A DNA stretch of 64,000 nucleotides from Trametes villosa (lineage: Eukaryota > Basidiomycota > Agaricomycetes > Polyporales > Polyporaceae): contig PUDQ02000001.1 in the NCBI GenBank assembly GCA_002964805.2, positions 4,302,001 to 4,366,000 on the forward strand. Direction: 5' to 3'. Positions 36,563 to 48,373 of this stretch are shown here, in pieces (positions within the stretch are counted from its first letter, which is position 1; each line of letters opens with the position of its first letter). A model generated the notes under the pieces. The model saw nothing but the letters and a program-made list of their open reading frames with translations, made no database searches and had not been told where the DNA came from. A program made the position numbers and the translations under genes.

Positions 36563-38759
36563 ATGTCAACCTTCACCAACTTCACGGGGCCCATCCTCGA
36601 GGTCGCCGCTCACCCGCTCCTCGGGTTGAGCCACGACTCCCACATCGAGGTGGACCCCTGCGACCAGGTCCTGCGCTCCCGCAAGGCCTACGAGGTCGAT
36701 GAAGATGGCCTGTTCAACCAGGCTGAAGACGAACCTACGCGGACCGTCAAGAGGTGCCAGCGATCCCACGAGGACGTTGAGCAGGTGAGTCTCCCGCTAT
36801 ATGGATCGGGGCGCATGCTCACCAGTCGTTAGATTGGCCGCCGTCTTGCGAAGCTCTCTCTCAACGCCGTCGTGGGCAGGAAGCGGGTTGAAGGTAAAGC
36901 TGTCAAGGTGCGTTAGCTCGTTCTCTCCCCTTCTCGTCTACTCACGCCCTCGCAGCTGCGGAAGCGGTTCGTCAAGACCGCGCGCAACATCCCCGCGCAG
37001 CCCAGCAGCATCGAAAGCGCGCACTTCGCTTTCACCTTCGTTCCGAAGCCGTTCACGCGAGGCCGCGACGCCCTCCCCGTACCTATGGAGGGCATCAAGG
37101 CGTCCATGTCAGCGCCGGACGTCGAGCTCGTCGACCAGACCATGCAGGTCACCGTCTCCCAGCAGCGCCATCAAGTTCCGATGGTTCTCGAGAATCTTCA
37201 GGGAGTCGACCCTGAAGATTCTCGTGAACCATCGGCTTCCGTCTCCATTGTCGACACGGAGATGGAGGTCGCGTCAGAGCGCGTTCTCGCTCTTGACGCC
37301 GCTGCAACACTCGAAGACGAAGACATGCTCGCCGCCGACCTCGACCTCGCTCTCCCGGTCGCCCGCGCTGACATCAAGAGCTTCATCCCGCGTTTCCTCG
37401 CTCGTACCGCCGCCGCCGCTCCTCGGCAAGCGCCCTCGGGCGCAGTTCGCGGCACTGGAAAGTCTGCCAACCGCAAGACCAGCTCCGAGGTCCCGTACAC
37501 AAGGACCCGGAGGTCTGGCGGCTTGGCGCCAACCCCCCGCGCTGGCGGATCCCTCATGATCCCCGAGAACATGTTCGATCGTCTGGTCGCGACTGACGAG
37601 GAAGCTCCCGCGGAAGTCGAGATGTCCTCGACGTCCGCAGGAGAGTCAGTTCGCACGACGACGGCTGTTCTCAGGCTCGTCCAGCCCCTCATCGCCATCG
37701 AAGACGAAGACATCGTCATTGCGAGCGCGGAGGACGCCGTTCGTGACGTCCGTACGGAGATTCGTGCGGGATCTCCCACCGCCATCGTAGTGATGGACTG
37801 CTCGACGTCTCAGGCCAACGTTGTCGACGTTGTGGAGGTGTTCTACGACACTTCTGAGGAAGTCGTGGACGAGGTCAGTGCAAGTACTCTGCCACTTTTA
37901 GCACCTGCTGAGTATCTTCTAGGTCATGAACACGGAAGAGGACGTGTTCTACAGCCTCCCCCCTTCGCCTTCCCCTTCCTTCCGCGACCTATCGGCGTAC
38001 GCCTCGGACACCGACGAGTTCTCCGTCGAGTCCGAGCCGTACAGCCCGGTAGGCACTCCTTCCATGTGGAGGTTCCGCGAGTCGCGCGTCCTTCCGGATC
38101 TGGAGGACGACGAGGTAGCAGTCGTAGCTGTAGAGGAGACGCTCGAGACCGAGATCGTCCCAGGGGTCGCTGACCCTCGCTTCGGATCGCTTGTCTCGCG
38201 CTTGGACAAGTGGTCGTGCGAGGATGGCCCCTGCGTGCGTCCCGCGACTTCCGACGTGCTCATGTCCTTTGAGTCGGAGGTCTGGTACGACGCCATGGAC
38301 GTCTTCGTCTCACCTGCAACTTCTCTCGACGACATCTCGATGGCCTCGGTCTCGCCATCGACTGACGACCTCCTCGACACCGCCGCTCAACCCTCTGCTT
38401 CTCTTCCCCCTTCTGGCTCGATCTCCGACTTCCTGGTCGACCTCGGCAGGGCCATTCGCAACCACGCGCTCGCCGGCACTCGCGACGTCGACATCCCCAC
38501 GTTGCTCGGCACCCTCGAGACGCCCCTGTTCCTCGACCCCGCTGCCGGCGCGCGCACGTTCCGCGACGTCTACATTCCCGGGATCGACTGCTCGCTGGAG
38601 TCGTTCTGCCGCGACGTACTCTCCTGGACCGACGGCGACGACGACACTGCTGGCGCCTATGCCGACGCCTACTACACCGAGGACGACCTGGCGCTTTCTG
38701 CCCTTGCGGAAGCGCCTCGTTACGACCTCAACAACCCCGCTCTCCCTCGTATCTGGTAG
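36563..38759 (+). CDS. U1: full-length member of an unrecognised repeated protein family
   Basis: Exons 36563-36784, 36833-36907, 36956-37873 and 37923-38759 give 683 aa. I recognise no known domain. The junction CQRSHEDVEQ|IGRRLAKLSLN corresponds to C-R-L-E-A-E-V|I/L-R-K-R-L in U2-U5, so the genes share an ancestor. The middle is acidic with a basic Arg/Lys/Pro patch (RTRRSGGLAPTPRAG). The C-terminal 280 residues (VFYSLPPSPSPSFRDLSAYA, then SFESEVWYDAMDVFVSP, DFLVDLGRAIRNHALAGTRD, FRDVYIPGIDCSLESFCRDV, YYTEDDLALSALAEAP) recur almost intact at 57409-58087. No signal peptide or membrane segment. Likely intracellular; function unknown. Confidence 0.7.
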
Positions 38760-38787
38760 CCTGTCTTCGGGTCCTCCTCGCTCATCT

Positions 38788-39080
38788 TCTCACCGGCACG
38801 CGGCGGGAGAAGACCAAGCGCAAGGAAGGCCTCTTCGTACGCCGTCGCGCGCAGCAGACGTACGAGGACGATTCTCATCGCAAGACATAACACCATCTAC
38901 GATATCAAATCTATTCTCATCTACCAACTCTCCCATCTCGCGGATTCGACAACCCGTCCTCGGGCCCTCCTCTCCTCGAGTTCTCACCGGCACATGGCGG
39001 GAGAACGACGAGCGCAAGGGAGGGCCGCTTTCGTACGCCGTCGCGTTCAGCAGACGTACGAGAACGACGCCCATAGACAT
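38788..39080 (+). repeat. Tandem pair of about 100-bp repeats downstream of U1
   Basis: A block starting CTCACCGGCACGCGGCGGGA and ending near GCAGACGTACGAG occurs at about 38793-38880 and again, diverged, at 38979-39070. The same pair follows the U5 remnant at 58116-58212 and 58298-58395. Confidence 0.75.
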
Positions 39081-39565
39081 GTACGGCATCATTTCTTCCC
39101 ATATACCTGTGCTTCATATACCACTGTACGATATCTCGTCCCACTCTAACCTTGCTCAGAGGCATGGTAAGCCTCTCACATCTTTCTTTTGGCTCGCATG
39201 TTCTGACCAGTCCTCTTTCCAGCTCGTGCGCGGTCCACGACGCCACATCGCTGCCCCACTCCAACAACTCCAAACGCCGAGACTGGTTGACTCGAAGACG
39301 AGCTGAGCAACTCGTCGTCGGTCAACCGGTCTCGGTATCCCCGCCTTCTCTCCTCCACCGTCGACCTGTCGCCGTCGTCAGGCCCGCCGCTCTCGGTCCC
39401 GACTTCCCGACACCTCGACGCCCCGCATTTAAGCTTCCACAAGCACGAGTCGTTCTCTCCTCAAGCATGCAGGGGGTACGAAGCTTCTTGGGACGTCCGG
39501 GCGGACGTCTCCAGGTTGTCCGAGTATTCTCAGCATCACTTCCGAACTCTCTCGCCAACTCAAGC

Positions 39566-41007
39566 CCCGACATCCCGCCCGTTTTCGCGCACCGCCCGGC
39601 GCGTTCACGGGCGACGATCCTCGGGCAGCCCCGTATTTAAAGAGCATGAGCGGTTTTGGCGACCGCTCGGGCGAAGCTGGTCGGCTTCGTCCATCTTCCG
39701 TTCGGGACGCCTCTCAAAGTTGGCGTCTCTCTTGTTCATCGACATCCTCGACGTCGCTCTCCGCGTTGACACCACCGCGGGGTCGCGCCCCTCGCCTGCC
39801 AATCTCTGGTGAAGGCCGCTCCCTACGCCTCCTTCGGGGACTGTTCTCGCCTTCAACGTCGCGACTGCGGTCCCCTCCCCTCCCTCTGCGCCCCCGAGAG
39901 GGATGTCGGCCTCCCCCAACGACGCTCTCAACCCGTCCGGGAGGCCTGACGCCTGTTCACTGTTCACCCCACTGCCGGGTAAGCACGCGTCGTTTGCTCT
40001 TTTTAGTTCTCAACGCTAACGGCCTGTCCGACAGATCCTTCTCTCGCATTGTATGCATGCGGACATGCAATGCTGAGGAAGCTTTCGCGCCTCGTTCATC
40101 CCTCTCGGCGCGCCAAGATCGCTGAGAGACGCCTCGACCGCTCCCCTCGACATCATCAACCTGTCCGGGCGGCTCGACTCTTGTTCATCGTTCATCCTCC
40201 GGGGCATCAGGTGAGTACAAGCTATCACTGCCTGCAGAGATATCCGCTGACGTTTGCTTTGTAGATCGTCTGTCGGGGTTGCATGTGTGTAGTGCAACCT
40301 CGTGACGGGCGAGCGTGCCCCTTCGTCCCTACTGGCGTACCAAGATCGCCCGGACGAACACTCTGTTCATCCCCGCATCGGTGAGTACCTCGCAACTCTC
40401 GGTGGCGATTGCTTTATTGACGTGCCTCTAGATCTACCTCGGGAACCTCGCGAATGCATGCGCAAGGTTTTCCGGCGTAGCTCGATGCGCGGGCGCGGTG
40501 TTTCTATGCATGGAAACGACGTGCCCGCTACCCCTCCACTTCTGGCCACCTGGGCCGCTCATTCTTTGGCGCCAACCACCACGCTGCCCTCACATTCCAA
40601 CTGGGCCCTCGCTATCTCGCTATCTCGCTCTCGACGCTATCATGCTCTCGCACTTTCCTCGACATTCAAAATCCACCGGCGGCGCTCCGATACCCTACCG
40701 AACGACGCCGCCCGGTTTGCGCCCGCCTCAGCCTCATCATACCTGGACTGGCTCCAGGGATGCCCGTGGGATTCCGCACACTCGTACGTCCTCATCGTCG
40801 TCTTACTCGAATGGCATACTCACTGCCCTCTCAACTAGGCTGTGCGAATCCTGTTGGTCTTTGACCGACGAAGTTCCCTCATCACGATCATTCCGACTCG
40901 ACCTCCGGTTCGCGCAACTTGCGCCGGAGGCGGCAGGCGTGCCCCGAGTCGTGGTGATGTAGAGTACTTCGTTTTGCAGGCTGTAGGCATGTTATTCTCG
41001 TAATAAC
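39566..41007 (+). ncRNA. NC1: spliced, hairpin-rich probable noncoding RNA unit
   Basis: First of five related units. Conserved GT-AG introns are 39979-40034, 40211-40264, 40381-40431 and 40784-40838. Hairpins: H1 GCGAAGC/GCTTCG (39670-39692), H2 GGGACGCC/GGCGTCTC (39704-39729), H3 GGCCTCCC/GGGAGGCC (39908-39946), H4 GCATTGTATG/CATGCAATGC (40046-40073), H5 GGTTGCA/TGCAACC (40275-40301). A 58-nt three-way junction (H6) is at 40894-40951, and a final GTTATT/AATAAC hairpin (H7) at 40991-41007. Exon 2 is 176 nt here against 172-174 nt elsewhere, which would break any shared reading frame. It may be the 3' part of the U1 transcript or a separate RNA; transcription itself is inferred. Confidence 0.6.
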
Positions 41008-41214
41008 AACACGATTCGTGCATAATGTGCTTGAGTGTGTGGGGATCCGGTGCTCTGTTGTGTACGTAAGGAGTCAGATGTTTTTAGCGTACAGCGTACA
41101 ACGACTCCAGGCAAGCAGACTAGAGCTCGAGGAGTTCAGCATAGGCTTGCGAGTGGCTCCAAGTACGCGACGCGACGCGACGGTACGTGCGCGTCTATGC
41201 GCGCGTTCAGGTTA

Positions 41215-41222
41215 TGACGTCA
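41215..41222. promoter_or_regulatory. CRE-type palindrome TGACGTCA ahead of U2
   Basis: Perfect CRE/ATF bZIP consensus, about 510 nt before the U2 ATG. It is conserved in place at U3 (44496) and U4 (47815). Confidence 0.6.
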
Positions 41223-41583
41223 TGCGTCCCGCCTGCCTTCGTCGTGGCACGCCCGGGCGCTTGCGTAGGACGTCTCTCTTGATCTCCTACTTACTCTGGT
41301 GTCGACTTCTGGTCTATACTGTGTCTATGGCATACGATACTCTCCATCCTCGGCATATATGTCTTCCAACCAGTCGACTGGACTTAACCTGCCAGGACCC
41401 TCTACGCCAGCCCGCTCATGGACGGACGACGGAGCCGCCTCGTACCCTCAGGCTAAACTGCCGGTGCTCCCGCCATAGACCATGCCGCCGGTCTATTATC
41501 AAGCCTTCGACTGGTGTCTTTTGAGAGGCACGAGTAACCGAACACGCGTGCCGTCGCGATCCGGACTGAGGATGTTCGGTTTA

Positions 41584-41606
41584 CTCGGCTGACAGTGTCA
41601 GCCGAG
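41584..41606. promoter_or_regulatory. Perfect 11-bp dyad upstream of U2
   Basis: CTCGGCTGACA, one base, then TGTCAGCCGAG. It could be a protein-binding operator or a 5' UTR hairpin. U3 (44891-44917) and U4 (48219-48241) have different outer bases but still pair. Confidence 0.55.
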
Positions 41607-41729
41607 CCAGCCTCCTGCTGCCCAGACTAAGTAGACTGCACGCCAGCTCGGAAGCCTCTTGTGCCCCTTTACTCCCATCCACCATCGTCACTCGTCGAAC
41701 TTCAACAACACGCTCATATCTCTGCCGCC

Positions 41730-42384
41730 ATGTCGACTCGCGCTCACTCCGAGTCTACTGGCTTCGTCTACACGCAGATGGCCCGCGTCGCGAGGTTCTT
41801 CTCTGGTTCTCAAGTAAAGGAATGTACCCGTCTGGAAGCGGAGGTGTCTTTGGTAAGTTTTCGTCGGCTCATCCCCGATTGACCGCCATACTCACGTATC
41901 ATAGATCCGCAAACGTCTCAGCTCCGAAATGCCATTGCTGCCAATCGTCCAGTCCACCGACACTGGGGGTCTCGCCTGCGCGTTCGTGTTCTCCGCCGCT
42001 CGAGGCTACCCGAACCAGTCTGCCCCCACCGCTCCTCCGCCAGTGGCTGTCAGCCACGATGCCGAAGAAGTCGACGTCGTCGAAGTCGGCCGACGCGCTC
42101 GTACCGAGGACCCTCAGGACGGTGTCAGTCCTGGGGCTATCAAGGAGGCGCGCGGTCACACATTCAACGACAGGGACTTCAGCATCACGGGCGAGGAGGA
42201 CGAGGAGGACGACGATTGGTTCGGGTTCGGAGGGGTGGGGGGCGAGGATGGAGTTGCGTGGGATCGAGCGGGGGAGATGGAGGGATGCAGCGCAATGGTA
42301 CGTTCTCATTCACTCCTTCGAGCTCATCGCTGACCGACACTGTAGGAGAACACCGCCAAGAAGGAACGTGCCGGGATAGGCTGA
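41730..42384 (+). CDS. U2: short acidic member of the repeated family
   Basis: Exons 41730-41852, 41905-42297 and 42346-42384 give 184 aa. Exon 1 encodes GFVYTQMARVARFFSGSQVK then CTRLEAEVSL; exon 2 starts IRKRLSSEMPLLPIVQST; exon 3 is the 12-residue tail ENTAKKERAGIG. Middle part: VVEVGRRARTEDPQDGVSPG, ARGHTFNDRDFSITG, then an acidic run and a Gly-rich patch. No known domain, signal peptide or membrane segment. It corresponds to the N-terminal part of U5 and lacks the long C-terminal regions of U1 and U5. Confidence 0.7.
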
Positions 42385-42897
42385 CAACGTCGAGGAAGCA
42401 TGAGCATGTCAAGATGCTCTAAGCGACCTCGCCTGTTGCCAAGTCTGATCATACCCATATCCCGGCAGCTCCTCTTCGCCTCCCTCCACACCCCTCTCAT
42501 CTCGACATTATGATAGTAGTAGTATATTCCAAGTTTCTGGCCAGGTAAGCCCAATTTCCTTTCTCCTTTCCGCTGTTGTCCTGATGAGATTCTCTGCAGC
42601 GCTTCGGCACTTCACGATCCTCCCGGCGCCCTAGCTCGATCCCGGCCTGTTTCATGTTTCTTTTCTAACGTCGGCGGTGCCTGCTGCTGGCGACGGACCT
42701 TGAGAAAGTCCATCGCCGCACAAGCACTGTTGACGGCGGCTCGTCGGCATCGCGGCCCTCGCTCACGGCCGCGTATTCAACCACCGACGAAACCGCCATT
42801 TTCTCTCTCAGACGCGCTCGACGTACAAGGCCTCGTGGGGCGGTGGGCGCCGCCTCCATGTTGCTTGTGTATGTCGCGTGTTCTTCGCCAACCCCGG
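42385..42897 (+). other. Conserved region between the U2 stop and the NC2 core
   Basis: Contains a conserved intron-like segment (donor CCAG|GTAAG near 42543, acceptor CTGCAG near 42600) also present after U3 and U4. It also holds a block starting CTTGAGAAAGTCCATCG (about 42698) repeated at 46023 and 49330. This suggests transcription continues from the U gene into NC2. Confidence 0.5.
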
Positions 42898-44299
42898 CCC
42901 GACGTCCCGTTCGTCTTCGCGCATCGTCCGACGCGTTCACGGGCGACGATCACTCGGCAATGAGCATGAGCGGCTCTGGCGACCGCTCCGGGCGAAGCTG
43001 TTCTGCTTCGCCTACCCTTCCGACCGAGACGCCTTCCAAGTCTGGCGTCTCGGCTGATCATCGACATCCTCGACGCCGTTCTCCGTGTCGACGCATCTGC
43101 GAGGATGCGCCTCTCACCTGCCAACCTGTGGTGAAGGCCATTCCTTGCACCCACCTCGGGGACCGTCCTCGCCGCCAACATCGCGATCACGGCCTCCTAT
43201 GCGCACTCGAGAGGGGCATCAGCCTCCCCCATCAATCCGTTCGGGAGGCTCGATCCTCGTTCCTTGTTCACCTCTAATGCCCGGTAAGCACGGACACCGA
43301 ATCCCCTCTCCTTTTCACTACTGATACCGTTTCTTGTAGACCGTCCTCTCGCATCGCATGTATGCGGACAAGCGATTGTGAGGACGCACCCACGGCTCAA
43401 CCAACACTCAGCGTGTCACGATCGTCGAAAGACACGTCGGCCGCTCCCCTCGACAGCGTCAACTTGTCTGGGCGGTCCGACACTCGTTCATTGTTCTATC
43501 TCCGGGGTATCAGGTGAGCACTCTGTCGCTGCTCGCGAGGATTTCCTCTAATATTTGCCTTGCAGATCGCCTGCCGGGGTTGCATGTGTGTAGTGCAACC
43601 TTGCGAGAGGCGAGTATGCCCTATCGTCCTTACTGGCGTACCAAGATCGCCCGGACGAACACTCTCTGTTCATACTGCATCTGGTGAGTGTTTGGTTGCT
43701 GGTCATAGCGATCGTCTTGCTGAGGCCTCTGCAGATGTACTCCGGGAACCCTGCGAATGCATACGCAAGGTCTTCCGGTGTACTTCGATGCGCGGGTGCG
43801 ACGTCTTCTATGCATGGAAACGACGCGCCCGCTACCCCGCCACTTCTGGCCACCTACGCCGCTCATTCTTTGGCGCCAACCACCACGCTGCCCTCACACA
43901 TCACCTGGACCCTCGCTATCTCGCTCTCGATGCTGCACTGCTCTCGCGCTCTCCACATGCAATACTCCCCGGGGGCGCTCCGATACCTACCGAACGACGC
44001 CGCCCGGTCCGCACCTGCCTTAGTCTCATCATACCTGGACTGGCTCCAGGGATGCACTTGGGATTCCGCACTCTCGTACGTCTCCATCGCCGTCTTACTT
44101 GATCAGCACACTGACCGGCCCCTCGTCTAGGTCGTGCGAATCCTTTCGGTCTTTGACCAACGAAGTGCGCTCATCACGACCATACCGACTCGACCTCCGT
44201 ATCGCGCAACTTGCGATGGAGGTGGCAGACGTGCCCCGAGTCGAGGTTGATGTATAGTACTTCGTTTGTAGGCTGTTGGCTCGTTATTCTCGCAATAAC
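42898..44299 (+). ncRNA. NC2: spliced, hairpin-rich probable noncoding RNA unit
   Basis: Introns at 43284-43339, 43514-43565, 43684-43734 and 44076-44130 match NC1. H1 GGCGAAGC/GCTTCGCC 42991-43012. H2 is a perfect 10-bp stem CCGAGACGCC/GGCGTCTCGG at 43024-43053. H3 is AGCCTCCC/GGGAGGCT at 43221-43250, a compensated change from NC1. H4 near 43351-43378 has TCG/CGA in place of TTG/CAA. H5 43576-43601; H6 44186-44243 (58 nt); H7 44283-44299. Exon 2 is 174 nt. Confidence 0.6.
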
Positions 44300-45045
44300 A
44301 TACAATACGTGCGATATGCACCCGCCGTGTGACTCAGTGCCTTACTGAATGCCGGAGAAGCGTACGGGGGCGGGCAAGTTGAGCTTGAGGTTGAGCTTGA
44401 GGCTAGATCTACTCCCGCCAGTTGCATGCGGTTCCGACGCGACGCGACGCCGCACGCGACAGTTTATGCGCGCTTATTTGTGCGCGTCGCGGCTATGACG
44501 TCACGCGTCGAGCGGACAGTAGATTAAGACTGCAACCGCTACACGTCTCGATGCTCTCTTTCCCTCAGTCTTTCTCTCTCACTAACTAGTACTGCTTGAG
44601 CACTGAAGATCTGATGCATCTAGCACTATCCCTGGCTCTTATTTACACACATATATTCACACCTCGTTCAACACATCAAGTAGACGGGACTTTGTCGTCT
44701 GGGACTCTCTGTGCGCGCACTCCACAGGCTCCTCTACTTATCCAAAAAGCCGGGGCCCCCACCGTATGCCGAACCGCCTGTTTGATACCGGTCACCAAGA
44801 GGCCTACCACTCGTGCTACTGTGAAAGCGAACACGCATGTAGTCGGGGTCCTGGGAGTGTTCGGCTCACTACTCGGGCGCACGGGAGCCTGAGGCTGACA
44901 TGGACACTGGCAGCCTCGCCCGCCTCCTGCCACCCAGGCTAACTCGACTGCACCCCGTTTGAAGGCCCCTTGCGCCCTTTTGTTTCTGTCTACCACCATC
45001 ACCACTCGTCAAACCTCAGTATACGCTCACTAGTACTTCGCCGGC
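44300..45045. promoter_or_regulatory. U3 upstream region with CRE (44496-44503) and dyad (44891-44917)
   Basis: Aligns with the U2 and U4 upstream regions: GACGCGACGCGAC block, TGACGTCAC at 44496, then GAGGCTG...CAGCCTC about 150 nt before the ATG. Confidence 0.55.
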
Positions 45046-45721
45046 ATGACGAGCTTCATCTACACCCAGCTCGCCCACATAGCCAACTTCTTCTCCGGCT
45101 CTCAGGTGGGGAAGGCATGCAGCCGTCTGGAGGCGGAGGTGTCCCGGGTGAGTTTTCATCAGTTCGTCTGCGATAGACTGTCATACTGACATAATCCAGA
45201 TCCGCAAACGTCTCAGCTCCGATATGCCACTGCTGCCCATCGTTCAGTCCACCAACGCTGGGGGTCTCGCTTGCAATCTCGTGTACCACCCCGCTCGAGA
45301 CTACTGGCACAGCTCGGCCACCCTCGCTCCGCCGCCAAGGGCTGTCAGCCACCATGCTAAGAAAGTCAACGTTGTCGAAGTCGGCCAACGCGCTCGTACC
45401 GAGGACCCTCAGGACGGTGTCAGTCCTGGGGCTATCAAGGAGGCGCGCGGCCACACATTCAACGACAGGGACTTCAGCATCACCGACAGTCCGTCCGAAG
45501 ATATCAGCATTTCGGGCGAGGAGGAGGACGAGGAGGACGATTGGCTCGGGTTCGGAGGGGTGGAGGGCGAGGGGATCGCGAGGGGTCGACCGGAAGAGAG
45601 TGAGAGACATATGCTCGGGGAACGTAGAACAATGGTGCGTTCTTATCTTCTTCATTGCGCTCATCGCTGACTCGCGTTTCAGGAGAACACCACGAAGAGC
45701 GAGCGTGCCGGAATAGGCTGA
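45046..45721 (+). CDS. U3: short acidic member of the repeated family
   Basis: Exons 45046-45147, 45200-45634 and 45683-45721 give 191 aa. It starts MTSFIYTQLAHIANFFSGSQ then CSRLEAEVSR|IRKRLSSDMPLLPIVQST. It carries NVVEVGQRARTEDPQDGVSP, ARGHTFNDRDFSITDSPSED, an acidic EEEDEEDD run and the tail ENTTKSERAGIG. Compared with U2 it has a short insertion DSPSEDISIS. Splice phases are identical. Function unknown. Confidence 0.7.
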
Positions 45722-46222
45722 CCGTCGTGTCGCGAGCATGAGCATGTCAAGATGCTCTAAGCGACCTCGTCTGTTGCCATCCCCATATCCCGGAAACTCC
45801 TCTCTGCCTCCCTCTACCGACTCTCATCTCGACCCTTAAGTTACGATAGTAATAGTATTTTTTCAGCCTCTGGCTAGGTAAGCCCAACGTCTTTAGTACG
45901 CCTGACCGCCGTCATCCTGATGCAATCCACTACAGTGTATCAACACCTCCGGCGCCCCTGCTCGATCCCGGCCATTTTCAGCCTGTTTTTCTAACGTCGG
46001 CGGCGTTTAGTGTAGCGATGGGCCTTGAGAAAGTCCATCGCCGCACAAGCACTGTTGACGGCGGCTCGTCGGCATCGCGGTCTCTGCTCACGACCGCGAG
46101 TATTCCACCACCGACGACCCCGCCATTTTTCTCCCAGATGCGCTCGACGTACAAGGCTCCGTGAAGCGGTGGGCGCCGCCTACACGTTCCCTGCGTATGC
46201 CGCGTGTCTTTCGCCAAACCCA
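45722..46222 (+). other. Conserved region between the U3 stop and the NC3 core
   Basis: Same order as after U2: intron-like segment near 45876-45934 and the CTTGAGAAAGTCCATCG block at 46023. No ORF is conserved across copies. Confidence 0.5.
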
Positions 46223-47617
46223 GCTCGACATCTCGTCCGTCTTCGCGTCCCGCCCGGCGCATTTACAGACGATCATCGGGCAACGAGCATGAGCGGCTTT
46301 GGCGAACGCTCCGGGCGGAGTTGTTCTACTTCGCCTACCCTTCCGACCGAGATGCCTTCCAAGTTGGCGTCTCCCCTGTTCATCGACATCCTCGACGCCG
46401 CTCTCCGCGTCAATACAGTGCAAGGACGCGCCTATCATCTGCCAACCTCTTGTGGAGACCACGCCTTACGCCCACGGGGGATCGTTCTCGCTGTCAACAG
46501 CGCGATAGCGGTCCCCCCTCCCTCTGCGCCTTCGAGAGGGACGTTGAGCTCCCCTCATCAACTTCTCGGGGGGCTCGGCACGCGTTCATCGTTCACCCCA
46601 CTGCCTGGTAAGCACGCATCCTTGATCACCTCTTGTTCTCAACGCTCACACCCTGCCTGACAGACCCTCCTTGTGTTGCATGCACGCAAACATGCGATCT
46701 TGAGGAGGCGCTCACGCCTCGTTCATCTCTTTCGGCACGTCAATATCGCCGAGAGACAGGTCGGCCGCCCTCCCCGACATCGTCACCCTGTCCGGGCGGC
46801 CCGAACCTGTTCCATCGTTCATCTATCGGGGCATCAGGTGAGCCCTAGCCTTGAGTTGCTCGCGGCGATCTTCTCTAACGTCTAACTTGTAGATCGTCTG
46901 CTGGAGTTGCACGTGTGTAGTGCAACTCCGCGAGAGGCGAGCGTGCCCCCATCGTTCCTACCGGCGTGCTAAGACCGCTCGGACGAACATTCTGCTCATC
47001 CTGCATCTGGTGAGTCCCTCGCGACTCTCGTGCGCGATTGTGTTGCTGACACCTCCTTAGAACCACTCGGGAACCTCGCGAATGCATGCGCGAGGGCTTC
47101 CGGTGTACTTCGATGCGCAGGTGCGGTGTTTCTATGCATGGGAACGATGCGCCCGCTACCCCACCACTTCTGGCTCCTTGATGCGCCGCTCCTAGTACTC
47201 TGGCGCTGACGACACCGCTGCCCTCACATCCGACTGGGCCCTCGCTATCCCGCTATCTTGCTCTCTCATCGACACACAAATCTACCGACGGCGCTCCGAT
47301 ACCTACCGAACGACGCCGCCCGGCTCCCACCAGCCTCAGCCTCACCACCCTCGGACTGGCTCCTGGGGTGCATATGAGATTCTGCATGCTCGTATGTCCT
47401 CATTGTTGTCCCATTCGCATCGTCTGCTGACCGGCCTCTCGTTTAGGTTGTGCTGATCTTAGATCTTTGACCGACAAAGTGTCCTCATCACGATCATACC
47501 GACTCGACCTCCAGATCGCGCACCTTGCGATGGAGGCGGCAGACGTGCCCCGAGTCGAGGTTGATGTGGTGCACTTCGTTTGTAGGCTGTTGGCAAACTT
47601 GTTATTGTCGTAATAAC
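46223..47617 (+). ncRNA. NC3: spliced, hairpin-rich probable noncoding RNA unit
   Basis: H1 is GGCGGAGT/ACTTCGCC (46314-46335), with a compensated outer pair relative to NC2. H2 GAGATGCC/GGCGTCTC 46349-46373 (wobble). H3 near 46531-46565 (GAGCTCCC/GGGGGCTC). H5 is GGAGTTGCA/TGCAACTCC (46903-46929), compensated relative to NC1. H6 47500-47557 (58 nt); H7 47601-47617. The last intron, 47392-47446, is 55 nt, as in NC1 and NC2. Exon 2 (46664-46837) is 174 nt. Confidence 0.6.
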
Positions 47618-48373
47618 ATGATCCGTGCGAGCTTCCCTTGAGTCCTTGAGTGTGCGATCCGGTACTCTGCTAAAAATGGGGCCAGACAATCTATGGCGCA
47701 TGACGTGGGTGAGTTGAACTTGATTTTGAGGAGTTTGCCATCGGTTGCGTATCCTCAGGCACGCGAGCGGTGCCGACGCGACGGTACATGCGCGCCTATG
47801 TGTGCGCATTGCTCTGACGTCACGCGTCCTGTCCGCCTTTCTCGGAGTCGCCGTGGACGGGCTTGAAGTGGACTGCGACGACTCCCTCCTCTCGGTGCTC
47901 TCTCCATCTAGGTCTCACTAGACTCGATTCAATATCTAAAGAGAGTACTCTGTCCATGGTATCTGCGCCCTCCCGCTCCGCTTACAAACCCCGTTCAACG
48001 CGTCTACGAGACTTAGTCTGGGAGCCTGGTCCTCTGCGCGACTATGGCCATGGAGGTCACCTATCCTCCGGCCAAGCACCTGGCGCACCCGCCGTAGAGC
48101 ACGCAGCCAGTTTTTCACCAATGCTATGAGTCATACTCGCTCGAAATCACAAGTACGAACACGTATGCCGTTACAATCTAGACTTAGCGTGTTCGGCTCA
48201 CTTGGGTGCACGGGAGCCCGAGGCTGACAGTGCCAGCCTCGCCCGCCTCCTGCCCGCCCGGACTAAGTAGATTGCGGTCAAGCTCGACAGCCCCTTGCGC
48301 TCCTTCACCTCTGTCCACCATCGCCGCTCGTCGAATCTTCATATCCGTATAACTCGAACAGTACTTTACCGCC
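47618..48373. promoter_or_regulatory. U4 upstream region with CRE (47815-47822) and dyad (48219-48241)
   Basis: TGACGTCACGCGTC at 47815 follows GACGCGACGGTAC. The dyad is CGAGGCTG/CAGCCTCG. Layout as for U2 and U3. Confidence 0.55.

Larger units (their letters stand above)
41008..41729. promoter_or_regulatory. U2 upstream region
   Basis: Promoter-like block of the first 3.3-kb unit. It holds a GACGCGACGCGAC-type repeat, TGACGTCA at 41215 and a perfect dyad at 41584-41606. The same order is kept ahead of U3 and U4. Confidence 0.55.

Noticed and set aside
39646..40125. Proteins beginning MSGFGDRSG / MSGSGDRSG in the NC units
   Set aside because: The start is shared, but 1-nt indels soon throw the copies into different frames, and exon lengths vary by non-multiples of three.
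40894..40951. tRNA or hammerhead ribozyme identity of the H6 fold
   Set aside because: No anticodon or T-arm consensus (GGTTCGA) and no CUGAUGA/GAAA hammerhead core; only the three-way shape is shared.
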